A DNA stretch of 64,000 bases from Phycisphaeraceae bacterium (GTDB lineage: Bacteria; Planctomycetota; Phycisphaerae; Phycisphaerales; UBA1924): the NCBI GenBank assembly GCA_019636675.1, contig JAHBXC010000005.1, forward strand, positions 62,001 through 126,000, given 5' to 3'. The position numbers and the translations under genes are program-made. A model generated the notes under the pieces. It saw only the letters and a list, made by a program, of their open reading frames with translations, was not told where the DNA came from and did no database searches. Below are positions 41,702-50,396 of the stretch, piece by piece (the stretch's first letter is position 1; each line of letters opens with the position of its first letter).

Positions 41702-43255
41702 ATGCCCCGACACGGTTTCGCCGTCGCTTCGTTTGCGATCTGTTTGACGACCGGCGCCCACGCGCAGCGCATCCTCCCCGAGATCCTCGAGGGGCGCTAC
41801 ACGATCACGCTCGAACAGGTCGCGTCCGGGCTCTCGGGCCCGGCGTTCCCCGGTGGGCCGACGCAGTTCGCGCCCACGGCGCTGCGCGAGTTCCCCGACG
41901 GGTCGGGGCGGCTCGCGATCGCCACGCTGGGCGGCGTGGTCAGGATCGTCGACGCGAACGGCGCGCTGCTCGAGACTCCCCTGCTCGACACCACGACCGG
42001 CAACCCGCTCGCCGACCTCTCGCGCCCGGGCAACTACGGCATGACCGGGTTCACCTTTCACCCCGGGTTCGCCGACCCGCAGAGCCCCGGCTTCCGCGCG
42101 CTCTACACGGTCACCACCGAGATCGCCGGCGCCGGCGCCCCGGATTTCACCACCAACCCCACCGGCGAGAGCCACCAGGACGCGCTCGCGGAATGGCGCG
42201 TGCGCGCCGACGACCCCAACAGCGTCGACCCCGCCTCCCGGCGCGTGCTGATGCGCGTGCGCCAGCCCAGGCAGGACCACAATCTCAACGACCTCGCCTT
42301 CGGGCCCGATGGCATGCTGTTCATCGCGTCGGGCGACGGCGGCAACACGATCGCCAGCTCGTCGAACGGACAAAACGCCTCGTCGATCTTCGGCGCGATC
42401 CTGCGCATCGATGTCGACCGTCTCCCCGGCAACGCGCTCAGCGCCAACGCCCAGTACGCGATCCCCTCCGACAACCCCTTCGCGCAGTCGGCAGGGAACG
42501 AAGCGAAAGAGATCTACGCCTTCGGCTTCCGCAACCCGTTCCGCATCTCGTTCGACAGCGCCACCGGCGACCTGTTCGCCGGGAGCGTGGGCCAGCGCAG
42601 CGTCGAGTCCGTGTACCGCGTCGTCGCCGGGGCCAACCACGGCTGGAACCTGAAGGAAGGGAGCTTCCTCTACGACCCGGCGATCAACTTCTCCGGGCCG
42701 CCGAACTCGGTGCTGCCCGACCTGCCTGGAAAGGACGGCCTGACGCTCGCGCAGCGCCTGGGACTGATCGACCCCATCGCCGAGTACGACCACGTCGAGG
42801 GCCTGTCCGTCACGGGCGGGTATGTCGCGCGCGGCGACTCGGCGTCGCGCCTCAACGGGCGCTATCTCTTCGGCGACTTCATCAACGGGCGCCTGTTCTC
42901 GATCCGCGCGCCCGAGGGCGGCGTGATCACCCGTCTGCGCATCGACCCCGCCGGCGCTGCCCCCCCGGCGCGCCTGTATTCCTTCGCGCAGGACGAATCG
43001 GGCGGGATCTACATCCTCGGGGGCAACGCGAGCGGCGCCAGCGCGTTCGTCCTCAAGATCGTCGGCGCGAGCGCCGACCAGTGCCCGGGCGACGCCAACG
43101 GCGACGACATCGTCAACTTCGCCGATCTGAACACGGTCCTCAGCGCGTTCGGCGCGACGGGCCCGGGAATCCCCGGGGATCTGAACGGAGACGGGACAGT
43201 GAATTTCAGCGATCTCAACCTCGTGCTGAGCGCGTTCGGGACCGGCTGCGAGTAA
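41702..43255 (+). CDS. Secreted glucose/sorbosone dehydrogenase-like beta-propeller with dockerin tail
   Basis: A 517-residue exported protein, signal peptide ending TTGAHAQR. The domain matches the soluble PQQ-dependent sugar dehydrogenase/HHIP-like propeller: GMTGFTFHPGF, QDHNLNDLAFGPDGMLFIAS, ILRIDVDR, IYAFGFRNPFRISFD and ANHGWNLKEG. The family oxidises aldose sugars with PQQ and calcium; whether the cofactor residues are all present needs a structural alignment. The C-terminus has two calcium loops, DANGDDIVNFADLN and DLNGDGTVNFSDLN, ending FGTGCE. Start at ATG 41702 with GGGAGG upstream. Confidence 0.85.
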   Translation: MPRHGFAVASFAICLTTGAHAQRILPEILEGRYTITLEQVASGLSGPAFPGGPTQFAPTALREFPDGSGRLAIATLGGVVRIVDANGALLETPLLDTTTGNPLADLSRPGNYGMTGFTFHPGFADPQSPGFRALYTVTTEIAGAGAPDFTTNPTGESHQDALAEWRVRADDPNSVDPASRRVLMRVRQPRQDHNLNDLAFGPDGMLFIASGDGGNTIASSSNGQNASSIFGAILRIDVDRLPGNALSANAQYAIPSDNPFAQSAGNEAKEIYAFGFRNPFRISFDSATGDLFAGSVGQRSVESVYRVVAGANHGWNLKEGSFLYDPAINFSGPPNSVLPDLPGKDGLTLAQRLGLIDPIAEYDHVEGLSVTGGYVARGDSASRLNGRYLFGDFINGRLFSIRAPEGGVITRLRIDPAGAAPPARLYSFAQDESGGIYILGGNASGASAFVLKIVGASADQCPGDANGDDIVNFADLNTVLSAFGATGPGIPGDLNGDGTVNFSDLNLVLSAFGTGCE

Positions 43256-43289
43256 CGGCCTGAAGCGCCGACAGATGACCGGAAACTGC

Positions 43290-43318
43290 TTCCATTCTCC
43301 GGGCCATCGCGGTATATT
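43290..43318 (+). promoter_or_regulatory. Possible promoter of the following secreted-protein gene
   Basis: A good -10 TATATT (43313-43318) and a poor -35 TTCCAT (43290-43295) at 17 bases. The start would be about 35 bases before the ATG. Confidence 0.4.
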
Positions 43319-43357
43319 GATGCCGTGCGCAGGCCGCGCATTGAGGAGAGAATTGTC

Positions 43358-44395
43358 ATGAATACCCGCTTCGCCCTGCCTGTCGTCGCGCTCGCGTGCT
43401 GCTCGATGTCGAACGCGCAGGTTGTTAACGCGCCGTTCGATCAGTTCTACAGCGCTGTGGACCTCGGAACGATCCCGGGTGTTCCCGGGCCATACGGCGG
43501 GCTCGTCATCAGCGCCGACGACCCGAACGTCCTTCTCATCGGCGGCTCGGCCAACCAGGCGGGCGCCGCGATCTATCGCGTTCGGCTCCTTCGCTCCTGC
43601 GGCAGGATCGTGGGCTTCGACGGCGACGCCGAGTTCTTCGCCAGCGCGCCCAACATCGACGGCGGGCTCGCCTATGGGCCCGACGGCGTGCTCTTCTTCA
43701 CGCGCTACTCGATGAACGGGCTCGGTCAGCTCCTGCCGGGCAGCGCGGCGCCCGACCGCCTCATCGACCTGAACGCCTTCGGCGTCCCGTCGTCCGTCGG
43801 CGCTGTGAACTTCATCCCGCCGGGCTTCCCGAACGCCGGCGCGTGTCGGTTGCTGACTTTCAACAACGGCGCGTGGAGCGGCGTCGAGCTCGCCCCTGCC
43901 GGCGACGGGACCTTCCTCGTCACGAGCGGGCAGGTTCGCGTGCCCTCCGTCGCGACGGGCCCCGAGGGATTCGTCTACATCCGCGCCGGCTCGCCCGAGT
44001 TCCCCACGCAGACACTCCTCGTCAGCGAGTTCAGCGCCGGTCGCGTGAGCGCCTACGAGATCGACGCCAACGCCGACCCAATTGTCGCGACGCGGCGCAC
44101 CTTCCTGTCGGGCCTGAATGGCGCGGAGGGCGCCGCGATCGATCCGGCGACCAACGACTTCCTGTTCTCGACCTTCGGAGGCGGGAACCGCGTCGTCGTC
44201 GTGCGCGGGTTCAACCGGCCCTGCCCGGGCGATGTGACCGGCGACGGCGTCGTCAACTTCGCTGACCTCAACACCGTGCTCACCAACTTCGGACAGTCGG
44301 GCGACCCCATCGCGGGCGACACCAACAGCGACTGCCTCGTGAACTTCGCCGATCTCAACGTGGTCCTGTCGGCGTTCGGGCAGACCTGCGACTGA
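43358..44395 (+). CDS. Secreted protein with dockerin-like tail
   Basis: A 345-residue exported protein; GAGGAG lies ten bases before ATG 43358, and the signal peptide ends SMSNAQV. The main domain (YGGLVISADDPNVLLIGGSA, GLAYGPDGVLFFTRYS, VATGPEGFVYIRAGSP, GAAIDPATNDFLFSTFGG) has repeating blades like an NHL/SMP-30-type beta propeller. The C-terminus holds two calcium loops, DVTGDGVVNFADLN and DTNSDCLVNFADLN, ending FGQTCD; the second loop carries an odd Cys in place of Gly. Function unknown. Confidence 0.78.
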   Translation: MNTRFALPVVALACCSMSNAQVVNAPFDQFYSAVDLGTIPGVPGPYGGLVISADDPNVLLIGGSANQAGAAIYRVRLLRSCGRIVGFDGDAEFFASAPNIDGGLAYGPDGVLFFTRYSMNGLGQLLPGSAAPDRLIDLNAFGVPSSVGAVNFIPPGFPNAGACRLLTFNNGAWSGVELAPAGDGTFLVTSGQVRVPSVATGPEGFVYIRAGSPEFPTQTLLVSEFSAGRVSAYEIDANADPIVATRRTFLSGLNGAEGAAIDPATNDFLFSTFGGGNRVVVVRGFNRPCPGDVTGDGVVNFADLNTVLTNFGQSGDPIAGDTNSDCLVNFADLNVVLSAFGQTCD

Positions 44396-44463
44396 GGGTT
44401 CCATCCATTCATCGCCGTCCGGAGAGCTGGTCGCGTCATCGCACCAAGTTTTGTCATTTTTCC

Positions 44464-44492
44464 TTGTTCCCACGGCTGAGAGACGGTATGGT
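44464..44492 (+). promoter_or_regulatory. Probable promoter of the RCC1-like gene
   Basis: TTGTTC, a 17-base spacer and TATGGT, preceded by a T-rich stretch (AAGTTTTGTCATTTTTCC). About 45 bases before the ATG. Confidence 0.6.
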
Positions 44493-44537
44493 GGGGCCGC
44501 TGCGGAATTCATCGCGGCCATTCCAAAGGAGCACACC

Positions 44538-45596
44538 ATGAGCATGAAGCATCTTTCCGGCATTGGCGTCGTCGCCGGCCTCTTTCTATCGCATTCTGCA
44601 CTCGCCAGTGGGTCCAGCAGCACATTCTCCGCGGGATATGCGCACGCTGCAGCGATCTCGCAGTCTGATCTGGCGTTCGCGTGGGGGTATGGTGATGAAG
44701 GGCAACTGGGGCTGCCTCCCGGGGTGGCGGTTCGTGTTGCCGCCAGCGGCAACGCCACGGCATGGCTGCTGTCAGATGGCAGCGTGGTTGCGTACGGAGC
44801 GATTGATGATCAGGGCGAGCCGCCCACCCAGACGAACTTCATCGATGTCGTCACCAACGGACGTGCGGCGGTCGCGCTGCGCAGCGACGGAACACTCCGG
44901 CAATGGGGCCGTTTCTTCGATTTCTTTCCCCCTGCGGGCACATACACCAAGGTGGCCGGGGCAGGCTCGAACTTCTACGCGATCCGCACCGACGGCTCCC
45001 TTGCGGCCTGGGGCTTCAACTTCGGCGGCGAGTTGGATGTTCCTCCCGGCAACGATTACATCGCGCTGAGCAACCTGCCCGCCGCGATCCGGGCCGACGG
45101 TTCGATCGTGACGTGGCGCCCCGCGCTGGAGCCCTTTGTCCCAGAAGGCCCTGGCTTCCACAGCTTCGGCGCCTCGGGAGGCTTTGTCGTCGCGCTGCGT
45201 CGTAACGGTGTGATCTATGCAGAAGGTGAGACGAAGTTCGATGGCCCCGTGCAGGGGCCTTTGGGCAACGACTTTGTTGCGGTGACCTACGGCGGAGAAG
45301 CCGCCTTCGCGATTCGCGCGAACGGCGAACTCGTCGCCTTCGGCTCGGGCGCCGCGGACGAGATGGTGATCCCGACGGGGCTCCTGGTCAAGATCCCGGA
45401 TGATGCGCTCGTGCCCTGCACGGGCGACGCGACCGGGGACTTCGCCGTCGACTTCGCCGACCTGAACGCGGCGCTCACGAGCTTCGGACTCAAGGGCGCC
45501 CCCGGCTTCGTCGGGGCGGATGTCACCGGCGATGGCGATGTCGACTTCGCCGACATCAACCTCATGCTCAGTGAGTTCGGCAAGTTCTGTCAGTAA
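44538..45596 (+). CDS. Secreted RCC1-repeat-like protein with dockerin tail
   Basis: A 352-residue exported protein; AAAGGAG precedes ATG 44538. The body contains about six blades of the RCC1 type (FAWGYGDEGQLGL, AWLLSDGSVVAYGAID, VALRSDGTLRQWG, AIRTDGSLAAWGFN, AIRANGELVAFGSG), a fold used for protein or surface binding. The C-terminal calcium loops are DATGDFAVDFADLN and DVTGDGDVDFADIN, ending FGKFCQ; the first cysteine pattern is C-T-G-D rather than C-P-G-D. Its base composition is slightly more A/T-rich than its neighbours. Confidence 0.82.
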   Translation: MSMKHLSGIGVVAGLFLSHSALASGSSSTFSAGYAHAAAISQSDLAFAWGYGDEGQLGLPPGVAVRVAASGNATAWLLSDGSVVAYGAIDDQGEPPTQTNFIDVVTNGRAAVALRSDGTLRQWGRFFDFFPPAGTYTKVAGAGSNFYAIRTDGSLAAWGFNFGGELDVPPGNDYIALSNLPAAIRADGSIVTWRPALEPFVPEGPGFHSFGASGGFVVALRRNGVIYAEGETKFDGPVQGPLGNDFVAVTYGGEAAFAIRANGELVAFGSGAADEMVIPTGLLVKIPDDALVPCTGDATGDFAVDFADLNAALTSFGLKGAPGFVGADVTGDGDVDFADINLMLSEFGKFCQ

Positions 45597-45647
45597 TCCG
45601 ATCCGCCGCCGAATCCGTCCCGGAATGACCCGACCCGTGGCGAGGGC

Positions 45648-45653
45648 TATCCT
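45648..45653 (+). promoter_or_regulatory. -10 element of the MFS gene (leaderless start)
   Basis: TATCCT eight bases before ATG 45662, with no ribosome site between. Confidence 0.4.
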
Positions 45654-45661
45654 CGCCCCAC

Positions 45662-46912
45662 ATGGCCGCTGCGCGCCGCTGGTATCCCGGCTACACCGTC
45701 GCCGGCGTCTCGACGCTCGCGTTCATCGCGACGGCGCCCGGGCAGACCTTCATCATCTCGCAGTTCAACACCCCGCTGCGCGACGCGTTTGGGATCGGCG
45801 AACTGACGCTGAATGTCGCGTACACCGTCGCGACGGTGCTCGCCTCGCTGCCTCTCGTGCTCGTGGGCTCGATGACCGACCGGCTCGGTCCGCGCAGGGC
45901 CCTCGCGCTCGTGGCGCTCCTGTTCGGTCTGTCCTGCGCGGCGATGGGGCTGGCGTCCGGGGCGATCTCGGTGTTCGTCGGGTTCTTCCTGCTGCGATTC
46001 CTCGGACAGGGCGCGCTGTCGCTCGTGAGCCAGCACGCGCTCGCGATGTGGTTCCACCGGCGTCTTGGCGCGATCCACGGCGTCAAGCAGGTGGTCATCT
46101 TCGGGGTGTGGGTCCCGTTCCCGTTCCTGGCGTCGTGGCTCATCGAGCAGGCCGGGTGGCGCCTGGCGTTCGTCGTGCTCGGCGCGCTGGTGTGTGCGAC
46201 GGTCATACCGCTGTCTCTGTGGCTCGTGCGCGACCGGCCCGAAGACCTCGGCCTGCGCATCGATAACGACCCGGCGCCGGACGGATCCGGCGCAACCAAC
46301 GCGCATGAGCCGGGCTTCACGCTGCGCCAGGCCAGGCGCACGCGCGCGTTCTGGATCATCGCCGCGGCCTTCTTCGTGTCGCCCCTGATCGGCACGGCGT
46401 TCCTGTTCGATATCCAGCCGATCCTCGCGCAGCGCGGGATGACGCCGACGCACGCCGCCGCCGCCGTCAGCGTGTGGACGCTCTCGATGAGCGCCATGGC
46501 GCTGCCTTCGGGGTTCCTGACCGATCGCCTCCGTCCCGCGGCGCTGATGTCCGCCGGGATGGGGCTGATCGCGCTGAGCGCCGTCGCGCTGTGGGCGGCG
46601 AGCGCGCCGTGGGGCGCGTCGCTCGCCCTCGGGCTGTTCGGCGTCGGGCAGTCGCTGGTCGCGACGAGCGGGAACGCGGCGATCGCGCGCTCGTACGGGC
46701 GCGCGCACCACGGGGCGATCCGCGCCTCGGTCGCGCGCCTCGCGGTGATCGGGACCGGGCTCGGCTCGACCTTCACCGGCCTGAGCGCCGCCCTGACCGG
46801 GGGGTACGCGCTCGCGATGATCCTCTTCGTCGCGATGGCCGTTCCCGTCTCGATCGCGTGCGCCACGCTTGCCGCCCCTGCTCCGCCGCCCCCGAGCGAC
46901 GATCCGGGGTGA
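45662..46912 (+). CDS. Major facilitator superfamily transporter
   Basis: A 416-residue membrane protein with twelve predicted spans. The loop 2-3 signature is GSMTDRLGPRRALALV and the matching half-signature SGFLTDRLRPAALM follows span 8, typical of MFS carriers of the oxalate/formate or monocarboxylate-like branch. A cytoplasmic loop near residue 200 holds RDRPEDLGLRIDND. The substrate is not evident. It starts at ATG 45662 without a Shine-Dalgarno sequence and has its own -10. Confidence 0.85.
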   Translation: MAAARRWYPGYTVAGVSTLAFIATAPGQTFIISQFNTPLRDAFGIGELTLNVAYTVATVLASLPLVLVGSMTDRLGPRRALALVALLFGLSCAAMGLASGAISVFVGFFLLRFLGQGALSLVSQHALAMWFHRRLGAIHGVKQVVIFGVWVPFPFLASWLIEQAGWRLAFVVLGALVCATVIPLSLWLVRDRPEDLGLRIDNDPAPDGSGATNAHEPGFTLRQARRTRAFWIIAAAFFVSPLIGTAFLFDIQPILAQRGMTPTHAAAAVSVWTLSMSAMALPSGFLTDRLRPAALMSAGMGLIALSAVALWAASAPWGASLALGLFGVGQSLVATSGNAAIARSYGRAHHGAIRASVARLAVIGTGLGSTFTGLSAALTGGYALAMILFVAMAVPVSIACATLAAPAPPPPSDDPG

Positions 46913-46937
46913 TCCTGAGCCCGAGAACCATGGCCGA

Positions 46938-46965
46938 TTCCCCGGACCGGAAAGGTCTGTACAAT
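46938..46965 (+). promoter_or_regulatory. Probable promoter of the epimerase gene (leaderless start)
   Basis: TTCCCC, a 16-base spacer and TACAAT, with the -10 only ten bases before ATG 46976 and no Shine-Dalgarno sequence. Confidence 0.5.
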
Positions 46966-46975
46966 CCCCCACTTC

Positions 46976-48133
46976 ATGTCCCCATCGGCGGATAGTCAGG
47001 GTCAGCGCTTTGAGTCCGCCTTCGCGGGGGTGCGTGTCGTCGTCACCGGCGGCGCGGGGTTCATCGGCTCGCACCTGGTCGACGCGCTCCTCGATGTCGG
47101 CGCGACGGTCACTGTCGTCGACGACCTCTCCACCGGCGACGCCGACCGGCTCTTCGCGCGCCTCGACGATGCGCCGGACCGGCTCCGCTTCATCCACGGC
47201 AGCATCCTCGACCGCGACGCCCTCGACGACGCGATGGAGCGCGCCGCGATCGTCTATCACCTTGCCGCCATGTCGTCGGCGCCCGAGTCGCTCGCCGACC
47301 CCGAGCGCTGCTTCGCCGTCAACGCGCGAGGGACCATCGAGAGCATCCAGGCGGCGCGCATCGCCAAGGCGCAACGCATCATCCTCGCGAGCACCGCCGC
47401 CGTCTACGGGCTCACGCCCAGGACCCCCTCGCGCGAGGACGCGCCGATCGAGCCCGCCTCTCCCTACGGCGCCAGCAAGGCCGCCGGCGAAGCGGTCATC
47501 CGCGCCTGGCCCGCCGCCTACGCAGACATCGACACGCTCAGTCTGCGCCTGTTCAATGTCTACGGCCCGCGCCAGCGCCTCCGGGGTGGCGACGAGGGCG
47601 CCGTCGTCAGCGCGTTCCTCCACGCCGTCGAACGGGGCGAAACGCCCATCGTCTACGGCGACGGCGAGCAGACCCGCGACTTCGTCTTCGTCCGCGATGT
47701 CGTCCGCGCGTTCCTCCTCGCCGGCGCGCGACCCGAGCCCTTCGGGGGCGTCGCGATCAATGTCGGCACGAGCGGCACGACCACCGTCAATCAGCTCCTC
47801 GCCGCCTGCGCCAAGGCGTGCGGCAAGCCGGGCGTCGAGCCCATGCGCGCGCCCGGGCGCGCCGGAGACCCGCGCGTGTCGCGCGCCGATGTCTCCCTCG
47901 CCGACAGCGCCCTCGGCTTCCATGCCGCCACCCCGCTCGACGAGGGGCTCGCCGAGACCGTCGAGTGGCTGCGCTCCGTCCGCGCCGACCCGGACCCCTC
48001 CAGCCCCCCCGGCAGCCCGGACACCCCGGGCAATCCCGACGACGCCGGGCACCCCCACGCCAGGCCGCGAGCCCCCGAGGTCCGCGTGCGCCACGGCGGG
48101 GCGACCCACCAAGGGCGACGCCCGGGCAGGTGA
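46976..48133 (+). CDS. NAD-dependent sugar-nucleotide epimerase/dehydratase
   Basis: A 385-residue extended short-chain dehydrogenase. It has the Rossmann motif VVTGGAGFIGSHLVDAL, the acidic residue in VVDDLSTG, LAAMSS, ASTAAVYG and the catalytic SPYGASKAAGE, as in UDP-glucose 4-epimerase and dTDP-glucose dehydratase relatives. Substrate cannot be fixed. The last 50 residues are a Pro/Asp/Gly-rich tail (SSPPGSPDTPGNPDD, then basic) not usual for the family. It probably acts in surface polysaccharide synthesis, but no glycosyltransferases adjoin it. Confidence 0.88.
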   Translation: MSPSADSQGQRFESAFAGVRVVVTGGAGFIGSHLVDALLDVGATVTVVDDLSTGDADRLFARLDDAPDRLRFIHGSILDRDALDDAMERAAIVYHLAAMSSAPESLADPERCFAVNARGTIESIQAARIAKAQRIILASTAAVYGLTPRTPSREDAPIEPASPYGASKAAGEAVIRAWPAAYADIDTLSLRLFNVYGPRQRLRGGDEGAVVSAFLHAVERGETPIVYGDGEQTRDFVFVRDVVRAFLLAGARPEPFGGVAINVGTSGTTTVNQLLAACAKACGKPGVEPMRAPGRAGDPRVSRADVSLADSALGFHAATPLDEGLAETVEWLRSVRADPDPSSPPGSPDTPGNPDDAGHPHARPRAPEVRVRHGGATHQGRRPGR

Positions 48134-48170
48134 TCGCGCCGGCCCCGGCGCACGCTGTTAGCATCGGGCG

Positions 48171-49019
48171 ATGATCGAAACCTTCGAGCGCCTCCGCCTC
48201 TACGCGCTGTTCGTGAGCGTGCCCTACGCGCTCCTGTGGTCGCACGCCCTGGTCGACGACGCGCCGGGCGCCGCCTCGGCCCTCTTCGTCGCCACCCACG
48301 CGCTGGGCGTGCTGCTCCTCCTGCTCTGCGCCGATCGCGCCGACGAGCAGCGCACCGGCCGGCGCACGCTCGCCCTGTGGCGGTTCCCCCTGGGCGAGCG
48401 CGACCACGCCAACTCCGTCGCCCTGCCCGTCCTCGCGCTCCTGACGCTCGTCTCGGGCGTCGCTCTGATCATCGCGGCCCCGGCGCTGGGGTTCGCGTCG
48501 GTGTTCGTCCTCGCGATCGGGCTCTGGCAGGCGACGCGCGACACCCGACGCAAACTCGTCATGGTCGAGCTCCTCGCCCCGCTGGGCGTGCTCATCCTGC
48601 CCATGCTCCTGCTCAGCGTCTTCGGCCCCGCCTCCGATCCCATCGACCCGGCGGCCCGCGCCGTCGCGATCGGCGCGACGCTCCTGGGCGCAACGCTCCT
48701 CGGGCTCACGCTGCTCATGTGCCAACTGCGCGACCTGCCCACCGACGCGCTCACCGGCGTGCGCACCACCGCGACCAACCTCGGACGCCGGGGCGCGACG
48801 CGCCTCGCCTGGGTGTGGATCGTCGCCGCCGTCATGCTCAGCGCGATGGGCGCGTCCTGGGGATGGTGGGGATGGGTCGTCAGCGCCAGCGTCGCGCTCG
48901 CCGGGCTCGCCAGCGGGCCCGCCTTCGCGCGCGGCGCCTGGGAACGCGCCGTCATCGTCTGGACGCTCGCCCTTTGGATCGCCGGGCTCGCGTTCCTCGC
49001 CCAAGCCATCTCCTGGTGA
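48171..49019 (+). CDS. UbiA-like prenyltransferase family membrane protein (divergent)
   Basis: A 282-residue protein with about eight membrane spans. The segment QLRDLPTDALTGVRTTATNL, followed by GRRG, resembles the second Asp motif of UbiA-family enzymes (DxxxDxxxGxxTxxxxxG), and ADRADEQRTGRRTL could be the first. The first motif has Ala for the usual Asn. UbiA proteins prenylate quinone or haem precursors. The match is partial, so a non-catalytic relative is possible. TAGCAT lies six bases before ATG 48171, with no ribosome site. Confidence 0.6.
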   Translation: MIETFERLRLYALFVSVPYALLWSHALVDDAPGAASALFVATHALGVLLLLLCADRADEQRTGRRTLALWRFPLGERDHANSVALPVLALLTLVSGVALIIAAPALGFASVFVLAIGLWQATRDTRRKLVMVELLAPLGVLILPMLLLSVFGPASDPIDPAARAVAIGATLLGATLLGLTLLMCQLRDLPTDALTGVRTTATNLGRRGATRLAWVWIVAAVMLSAMGASWGWWGWVVSASVALAGLASGPAFARGAWERAVIVWTLALWIAGLAFLAQAISW

Positions 49020-49029
49020 CGACGCCCCC

Positions 49030-50295
49030 CTACTCCCCCAGCACGCTCAGGTACTGCCCGTACCTGAATACCCGGTCGCGCTGACGCCCCGTCACCTCTT
49101 CCAGCAGACCGATCCGCTCGAAGTCCGCGGCCAGCGCGTTCGCCGTCGGGATCGTCACCTCCAGCAACTCCGCGATCTTCTTCACCGTCACCACCGGGCT
49201 GCGCGCGAGCGCGTCCACCAGGCGCAGCGCGCTGGGCTTGCCGGGCAGTTCTCGCTCGACCAGCGCGCGATGCGCTTCCAGCAGACTCGGGATCTTCTCG
49301 GCGGCGGCGCACGCGTCGGTCGCCACCTCGCGCACGCCGCGAAGGAAGAACGCCAGCCACCCCTCCCAGTCGCCCCGTTCGCGGATCGCCGTCAGTTTCG
49401 CGTAATAGTCCGGCTTGTGCGCCGTCAGGAACGCCGAGAGGTACAGCAGCGGCGCGCGCATCGCGCCCTCGCGCACCAGCATCAGCGTCACCAGCAGGCG
49501 CCCCAGCCGCCCGTTGCCGTCGAGGAACGGGTGGATCGTCTCGAACTGCGCGTGCGCCACGCCGGCGCGCACCAGCGTGGGCAAGCCGCCCGTCCCGGTC
49601 GAATCCACGCGGATGAACTGGAACAGGTCGTCCAGGTGCGCGCCGACCGTCTCGGGCGCCGGCGGCACGAAGATCGCGTCCCCCACGCCAGAGCGCGAGG
49701 GAGACCCGCCCTGCGCCGCGATCCAGTTCTGCGTCTCGCGCACGCGCCCACCCCCGGAGTAGCCCCCGGAGCAGCCCCCGGAGCGCCCCCCCGAGCCCAG
49801 CAAAGTCGCGTGCGCATCGGTGATCATGCCCAGCGAGATGCGCTCGCCGGCGCGAACGCGGCGAAGGCACTCGTTCATCGCGCGCAGGTACGAGAACACC
49901 TCGCCCACATCCTCGAGCAGCGCCTCGTCGTCGCGCGACAGGTCGTCGGCGCGCACCGTGGCGCCCGCCTCGAACCGCAGCACATCGTCCAGCGTCGCCT
50001 GCGTCCCCTCGATGCGGCTCGACAGCACCGCCTCCTTCCGGATGAACAGCGCGACGAACAGGTCCACCGAGGGCACGAACCGCGACAGCCCGTCCAGACG
50101 CCCCACCGCCAGGTTGGCCGCCGACAGCGCCGGCTCCAGCCGCCCCAGGTCCAGCCCGACCGGCGGCAACCCCACCGGCTCAAAGGTGCGATAACCCCCT
50201 GCGCTCACGGGCGATAGGGCCCCGGCGCGCGGGTGCGCCCGGCGCTCCGCGTTTCCCTCCCCCCCGCCAGCGATGTCCAGATCGAGGTCGTCCAT
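49030..50295 (-). CDS. Fic domain protein (AMPylator-like) with C-terminal winged helix
   Basis: A 421-residue protein. The Fic motif H255-P-F-L-D-G-N-G-R-L-G-R is intact, so nucleotidyl transfer (usually AMP) to a target hydroxyl is likely. The autoinhibitory motif [S/T]xxxE[G/N] is present as S92-S-R-I-E96-G. The N-terminus has the Fic_N-type pattern, and the last 80 residues (SPVVTVKKIAELLEVTIPTA, then NALAADFERIGLLEEV) are a winged helix, as in DNA-binding Fic proteins. A Gly/Ser linker encoded by 12-base repeats lies near residues 164-182. No antitoxin gene adjoins it. Confidence 0.92.
   Translation of the reverse strand: MDDLDLDIAGGGEGNAERRAHPRAGALSPVSAGGYRTFEPVGLPPVGLDLGRLEPALSAANLAVGRLDGLSRFVPSVDLFVALFIRKEAVLSSRIEGTQATLDDVLRFEAGATVRADDLSRDDEALLEDVGEVFSYLRAMNECLRRVRAGERISLGMITDAHATLLGSGGRSGGCSGGYSGGGRVRETQNWIAAQGGSPSRSGVGDAIFVPPAPETVGAHLDDLFQFIRVDSTGTGGLPTLVRAGVAHAQFETIHPFLDGNGRLGRLLVTLMLVREGAMRAPLLYLSAFLTAHKPDYYAKLTAIRERGDWEGWLAFFLRGVREVATDACAAAEKIPSLLEAHRALVERELPGKPSALRLVDALARSPVVTVKKIAELLEVTIPTANALAADFERIGLLEEVTGRQRDRVFRYGQYLSVLGE
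49751..49797. repeat. In-frame 12-base repeat inside the Fic gene
   Basis: Three to four imperfect units of CCCCCGGAGYAG. Twelve is a multiple of three, so copy changes would alter the Gly/Ser linker (SGGC, SGGY, SGGG) without a frameshift. Confidence 0.75.
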
Positions 50296-50396
50296 GGCGT
50301 TACTTTAAATCCATCGGCTCCATTTAACCAACCCATCCGCAGACTTAAGCCGGGCGGTTGCAATGGTTTGCATTTTGTTAGCATTGGGGGAAGAGA

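Noticed and set aside
41576..44758. A 1060-codon minus-strand open frame across three secreted-protein genes
   Set aside because: Spans several real genes and their promoters; its composition is that of antisense GC-rich DNA.
40036..45596. atpG, atpD or atpC following atpA
   Set aside because: All frames here encode secreted proteins; none shows the beta-subunit P-loop or the gamma-subunit terminal helices.
4664..45596. A cellulosome
   Set aside because: There are dockerin-like tails but no cohesin repeats, scaffoldin or cellulase domains in the window.
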